Origin: Verrucomicrobiota bacterium
GTDB lineage: Bacteria > Verrucomicrobiota > Verrucomicrobiia > Chthoniobacterales > Terrimicrobiaceae
Length of the DNA stretch: 64,000 bases
Assembly (NCBI GenBank): GCA_018970255.1
Contig: JAGWWS010000009.1
Coordinates: 1-64,000, forward strand
Direction: 5' to 3'
Shown: in pieces, positions 59,369-64,000 of the stretch
Position numbering within the stretch: position 1 is the first letter of the stretch
How the letters are laid out: each line of letters begins with the position of its first letter
Translations under genes and position numbers: made by a program
Notes under the pieces: generated by a model
What the model was told of the DNA's origin: nothing
Databases searched by the model: none
What the model saw: the letters and a program-made list of their open reading frames with translations, nothing else

Positions 59369-61063
59369 TCAGTCGAGATCTGTCATGGTGGTGCTGATGA
59401 CCTCTTCGGCGGTGGTCATGCCGGCGAGGACTTTCCTCACGCCGTCCTCTCGGAGAGTGCGCATGCCGAGTTCGCGGGCGCGCTGGCGCAGGGCGATGGT
59501 CGAGGCGTTGTTGTTGATCATGTTCCGGACTTCGTCGTCCACGAGGAACAGTTCGAAAATGCCCATCCGGCCGCGATAGCCCTTCCCGCGGCAGTTTTCA
59601 CAACCGACCGGCCGCATGACTTTCGCGTTGCGGAGCTGCTTGGGATCGATTTGCAGGGAGTTCAGTTCGTATTCCGAAAGCTCAGCGGGGAGTTTGCACT
59701 CGGGGCAGAGACGGCGAACGAGGCGTTGTGCCACAACTGCGCGGACGGAACTCGAAACGAGGAACGGCTTCACTCCGATGTCCACGAGGCGGGCGATCGC
59801 GCTGGGGGCGTCGTTTGTGTGAAGCGTCGAAAGGACAAGGTGGCCGGTGAGCGAGGCGTTGACGGCGATGCTGGCGGTTTCGTGGTCGCGAATCTCACCG
59901 ATCATGATGATGTTCGGGGCTTGGCGCAGGATCGAACGGAGCGCCGCCGGGAAGGTCATGCCGATGGAGGAGTTCACTGGCACCTGATTGATCCCGGTCA
60001 TCTGATACTCGACCGGATCTTCGACCGTGATGAGTTTCCGGTCCGGCTTGTTCATGTAATTCAAGCAGCCGTAGAGAGTCGTAGTTTTTCCGGAACCCGT
60101 GGGGCCTGTGACGAGGATGATGCCGTCCGGGAGATTGATGCACTGCTCGAACTTCGCCTGGTCATCGGAGAGGAAGCCAAGGTCGGGCAATCCGAGGAGG
60201 AGTGAAGTTTTGTCGAGAATACGCATCACGACGCTTTCTCCATGGACGGTGGGGATCGTGGAGACACGGAGATCGAGAGATTTGTCGCCGACGCGGATTT
60301 GGATGCGGCCGTCTTGAGGCAGGCGTTTCTCGGCGATGCTCATCGTCCGGGACATGATTTTCAGACGGCTCACGATCGCGCCGTGCAGGCGCTTGGGCGG
60401 GGATTGCATCTCTTGCAGAACGCCATCGATGCGGAATCGCACGCGCATTTTTCCCTCAAGCGGCTCGATATGGATATCGCTCGCGCGGTTGGTGTGGGCC
60501 TCGAGTAGGAGCATCGAGACGAGTTTGATGACAGGTGCGTCGCCTTCACCCGCCCCCTCGCCATCTTCGCCGGCCTCGATATCCGCCCCCTCGACGCCGC
60601 CCATGGTTTTGAGCAGTTCGTTCGAGGCCTCATCCGCGGAGCCGTAGTGTTTGATGAGAAGTTTGTGGATCGCTTTTGGTGCCGCGCAAACGAACTCGAT
60701 CTCGCGTTGGAGCTTGTAGGTGAGATCGTCCATGGTCTGCATGGCCATGGGGTCGGCGAGTGCGACGATCAGGACTCCGTCCCGGACATTGATCGGGAGC
60801 GCCTGGTAGCGGCGGGCATCGTCCGCGGTGAGAAGCTCGGCGATTTTCTTTTCGACCACTGCGCCTTCGAGGTCGACGAACTCCATGCTGTTCATGGCGG
60901 CGAGCGCACGGCTGACATCCTCCTCGCCCACGGCGCCGGATTTGACCAAAGCCTCGATCAGCCCGCTCCCGCCGGAACTCGAGCGCGCCACGTCGATTTG
61001 GGACTTCGTCAGGAGTCCGAGGTCGCGGAGGCTTTCCGCAATGTATTCGTCGTTGTTGGGCAC
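59369..61063 (-). CDS. GspE/PilB-family secretion ATPase (first of two)
   Basis: 564 aa, GTG start. Same layout as the next gene: MshEN domain, an acidic insertion (about 170-185, GADIEAGEDGEGAGEGD), ATPase core (TGPTGSGKTTTLYG, IMIGEIRDHETA) and zinc element (CPECKLPAEL and CENCRGKGYRGR). The two differ widely outside the core, so the duplication is old. A strong promoter lies upstream (61088-61116). Confidence 0.92.
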   Translation of the reverse strand: MPNNDEYIAESLRDLGLLTKSQIDVARSSSGGSGLIEALVKSGAVGEEDVSRALAAMNSMEFVDLEGAVVEKKIAELLTADDARRYQALPINVRDGVLIVALADPMAMQTMDDLTYKLQREIEFVCAAPKAIHKLLIKHYGSADEASNELLKTMGGVEGADIEAGEDGEGAGEGDAPVIKLVSMLLLEAHTNRASDIHIEPLEGKMRVRFRIDGVLQEMQSPPKRLHGAIVSRLKIMSRTMSIAEKRLPQDGRIQIRVGDKSLDLRVSTIPTVHGESVVMRILDKTSLLLGLPDLGFLSDDQAKFEQCINLPDGIILVTGPTGSGKTTTLYGCLNYMNKPDRKLITVEDPVEYQMTGINQVPVNSSIGMTFPAALRSILRQAPNIIMIGEIRDHETASIAVNASLTGHLVLSTLHTNDAPSAIARLVDIGVKPFLVSSSVRAVVAQRLVRRLCPECKLPAELSEYELNSLQIDPKQLRNAKVMRPVGCENCRGKGYRGRMGIFELFLVDDEVRNMINNNASTIALRQRARELGMRTLREDGVRKVLAGMTTAEEVISTTMTDLD

Positions 61064-61087
61064 GCTTGTGAGGAAATGGTGTGTTGG

Positions 61088-61116
61088 TAATTAGGGGAGC
61101 TGCCGTGGGAAGTCAA
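61088..61116 (-). promoter_or_regulatory. Promoter of the secretion ATPase pair
   Basis: Minus strand: TTGACT, 17-base spacer, TAATTA, about 25 bases before the GTG start. The divergent helicase gene shares this 126-base intergenic region. Confidence 0.65.
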
Positions 61117-61189
61117 CGCACCCGCCTCCCGGAAAATTCACCGTCGCGCCCCGCGGATTTCTGCTAAAGCAACTGCCTCGCTTTCCAAA

Positions 61190-63196
61190 ATGCCCAGCTT
61201 CCGCCTCGCCGACCTCAATCCCGAACAACAGCGCGCCGCCACGCACGGGGACGGCCCGTTGCTCATCCTCGCGGGGGCGGGGACGGGAAAAACGCGCACG
61301 ATCGTGGCGCGGATCACCTGGCTGGTTTCGAACGGCACGCCGGCGTCGAAAATCCTGGCTGTCACTTTCACAAACAAGGCCGCGCGCGAAATGAAGGAGC
61401 GCATTTCGGGGATGTTGAGCGAGGACCAGGCGGAGGGGATCACGGCTTCGACCTTCCACGCGCTGTGCGTCCGGATCCTCCGCGGCGATGCCGACAAGCT
61501 CGGCTACAAAAACAACTTCACGATCTTCGACGAGGGCGACCAGCTCGGGCTCATCAAAAAGGTCATCAACCGCGTCACCGCGAAGGACGAGAAACTCGAC
61601 CCCGGCCTTGCAAAGAACCTCATCAGCAAAGCCAAGAACAACGGCTGGGCGCCGCCGCAGGACGATGAAACGGTCATCGGCGCTGTTTACGCCCGTTACC
61701 ACCGCGAACTCCATGCCCTGAACGCCATGGATTTCGATGACCTGCTGCTCCAGGCGGTGCGGCTCTTGAACGAACATCCGGCGGTCCGCGACAAATGGCG
61801 CGCCCGTTTTTCCCACATGCTCGTGGACGAGTTCCAGGACACGAACCGCCTCCAACTCGACCTTGTCGGGCTGCTCGCCAGCGGGAGCCCGCCGAATGTT
61901 TGCGTGGTGGGCGACGACGACCAGAGCATCTACGGGTGGCGCGGCGCCGAAGTCTCGAACATCCTGGAGTTCGAGCGGCACTTCCCGAACCCCGCCGTCA
62001 TCCGCCTCGAGCAAAATTACCGCAGCACGAACCAAATCCTCACCGCAGCGAACCGCCTCATCAAAAACAACCCGCGCCGCCGCGTGAAAAACCTCTGGAG
62101 CCCGGTGACGGCAGGCGATCCGGTCCATGTGATCTCGATTGCGGATGACAAGACCGAGGCGGAGTTCATCGCGGGCGAGATCGGGGCTCTGCGTTCGGCG
62201 CGGTCCCTACCTTGGGAGCATTTCGCGGTCATCTACCGCATGAACGCGCAGTCGCGGATTTTCGAGCAAACCTTCCGCCGCCTGCGCATCCCGTATCGGT
62301 TGGTGGGCGGGAAGAGTTTTTTCGACCGCCGCGAGGTGAAGGACATCGTCGCCACGATTTCGTGCATCTTGAACCCGCAGGATGACATTTCGCTCCTGCG
62401 AATCATCAACACGCCCCCGCGCGGCATCGGGGCAACGACCGTGGAAATTGCTCTTGAGGACAGCGCGAAAGCCCATCGCAGCCTTTTCGACACGCTCACC
62501 GCGCCGGAGTTCGAGCAGGGCGTCTCCCGCAAAACCGCCGCCGCGATCCGCACTTTCGCCGACGAACTTTCGGCGGCGCGAATTCAACTCCTCACGCCTG
62601 GGGCGAATGCTTTCGCGGTCGTCGAGGGCTATCTCGCCGGCAGCGGGTATTTCGATGACCTGAAGCGCAGTTGCAAAACGCCCGAGGAGGCGCTGAACCG
62701 CGAAGCGGGCGCGAAGGAAATCCTCAACGCGCTCGCCGCGCACCAACAAAAGGGCAGGGGATCCGTGCAGGATTTCCTCGACGACCTCGCACTGGACCGC
62801 GAGCGCGAGGAGGACAAAAAGGAAGACTCCACCGGCGTGACGCTCATCACGCTCCATGCCGCGAAGGGACTTGAGTTCCCGCATGTTTTCCTGGTCGGCG
62901 CGGAAGATGGGCTGCTGCCGCATGAGCGCTCGAAATCCGAAGGCACGGTGGACGAGGAGCGCCGGCTTTTTTATGTCGGCATCACGCGCGCCATGAAAAC
63001 GCTCACCATTACGAGTTGCCGCAACCGGATGAAATTCGGCTCTGCCATGCACTGCCGTCCCAGCCCGTTTTTGAAGGAAATCGAAGGGGAGGGCGTCCTG
63101 CGCGAGACGCACGAACAAATCATGTCCCGCCCGGTGGCGCAGGAGGACCTCGCCACTTCCTTTGCCAGCCTCCGCGCGATGCTCGCGGCGGATTGA
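61190..63196 (+). CDS. pcrA: UvrD/PcrA-type superfamily 1A DNA helicase (second of two)
   Basis: 668 aa. LNPEQQRAATHG (Q motif), LAGAGTGKTRTIV, FTNKAAREMKERI, VDEFQDTNRLQ, GDDDQSIYGWRGAE, QNYRSTNQIL, TLHAAKGLEFPHVF and RRLFYVGITRAM. Closer to classical PcrA/UvrD than the 26180 gene. Acts in nucleotide excision repair and in clearing RecA or replication forks. pyrG follows 51 bases downstream. Confidence 0.94.
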   Translation: MPSFRLADLNPEQQRAATHGDGPLLILAGAGTGKTRTIVARITWLVSNGTPASKILAVTFTNKAAREMKERISGMLSEDQAEGITASTFHALCVRILRGDADKLGYKNNFTIFDEGDQLGLIKKVINRVTAKDEKLDPGLAKNLISKAKNNGWAPPQDDETVIGAVYARYHRELHALNAMDFDDLLLQAVRLLNEHPAVRDKWRARFSHMLVDEFQDTNRLQLDLVGLLASGSPPNVCVVGDDDQSIYGWRGAEVSNILEFERHFPNPAVIRLEQNYRSTNQILTAANRLIKNNPRRRVKNLWSPVTAGDPVHVISIADDKTEAEFIAGEIGALRSARSLPWEHFAVIYRMNAQSRIFEQTFRRLRIPYRLVGGKSFFDRREVKDIVATISCILNPQDDISLLRIINTPPRGIGATTVEIALEDSAKAHRSLFDTLTAPEFEQGVSRKTAAAIRTFADELSAARIQLLTPGANAFAVVEGYLAGSGYFDDLKRSCKTPEEALNREAGAKEILNALAAHQQKGRGSVQDFLDDLALDREREEDKKEDSTGVTLITLHAAKGLEFPHVFLVGAEDGLLPHERSKSEGTVDEERRLFYVGITRAMKTLTITSCRNRMKFGSAMHCRPSPFLKEIEGEGVLRETHEQIMSRPVAQEDLATSFASLRAMLAAD

Positions 63197-64000
<804 letters not shown>

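Overview
The window is about 64 kb of gene-dense, high-GC DNA (clearly above 60 % in most genes) from a Gram-negative bacterium. It carries lipid A synthesis (lpxK), a menaquinone pathway (menC, menE), an Mla-type lipid-transport system, an ECF sigma factor with its regulators, type II/IV secretion-type ATPases and a solitary tRNA-Leu. Frequent 4-base ATGA/TTGA gene overlaps, lone rpsJ-rplC and nuoA, dnaA without dnaN beside it, and a ClpS-DUF2017 pair fit a member of the Verrucomicrobiota/PVC group. That placement is inference from gene content only; no 16S gene is present.

Layout. 1-2.2 kb: end of a menaquinone cluster (menA tail?, menC, menE), convergent with 2.2-6.6 kb, a leftward dnaA operon (possible small ORF, dnaA, DEDD exonuclease, TPR protein, MidA-type methyltransferase). 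6.6-6.9 kb is a candidate oriC with two DnaA boxes. 6.9-12.3 kb (rightward): secreted protein, adenylate cyclase, thrB, lpxK. 12.3-17.8 kb: acpP, a pair of terminators, then leftward pdhA-pdhB-pdhC followed by rpsJ-rplC, with a structured leader and terminator upstream of pdhA. 17.8-29.8 kb: a long rightward run (nuoA, M48 protease, rRNA-type methyltransferase, unknown, clpS, DUF2017, Tat-exported amine oxidase, proC, TPR, D-Ala-D-Ala carboxypeptidase, UvrD-type helicase, TIR-TM-TPR protein). 30-35.4 kb: cupin, a glycoside hydrolase/glycosyltransferase fusion, queA and a sugar-type MFS carrier.

35.4-36.3 kb is a lower-GC, gene-poor patch with a small membrane protein, a split mini-ORF and the second copy of a 28-bp repeat first seen at 2.24 kb. 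36.3-38.9 kb: TPR-like protein, tRNA-Leu(GAG), BASS-family transporter. 38.9-42.5 kb (leftward): secreted protein, M23 peptidase, ECF sigma factor, small membrane protein (probable anti-sigma) and an HtrA-like protein in which all three catalytic residues are glycine. 42.6-47.9 kb (rightward): two small secreted proteins, tyrS, TPR membrane protein, mannose-1-phosphate guanylyltransferase. 47.9-54.5 kb: mainly leftward Lon-N protein, metallo-hydrolase, DnaQ-like exonuclease, DAHP synthase, mlaD-mlaF-mlaE and an 86-aa protein. 54.6-56.9 kb: coiled-coil/TPR protein. 56.9-61.1 kb (leftward): DUF429-like protein behind two tandem GspE/PilB ATPases. 61.2-64 kb: PcrA-type helicase and the start of pyrG, which runs off the end.

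Most of the window is housekeeping. The best candidates for something new are the catalytically dead HtrA protein joined to an ECF sigma/anti-sigma pair, the switch-like structured leader in front of the pyruvate dehydrogenase operon, the ClpS-DUF2017-unknown trio, the TIR-TM-TPR protein translationally coupled to a helicase, the GH/GT fusion, and the dispersed repeat that abuts gene ends.
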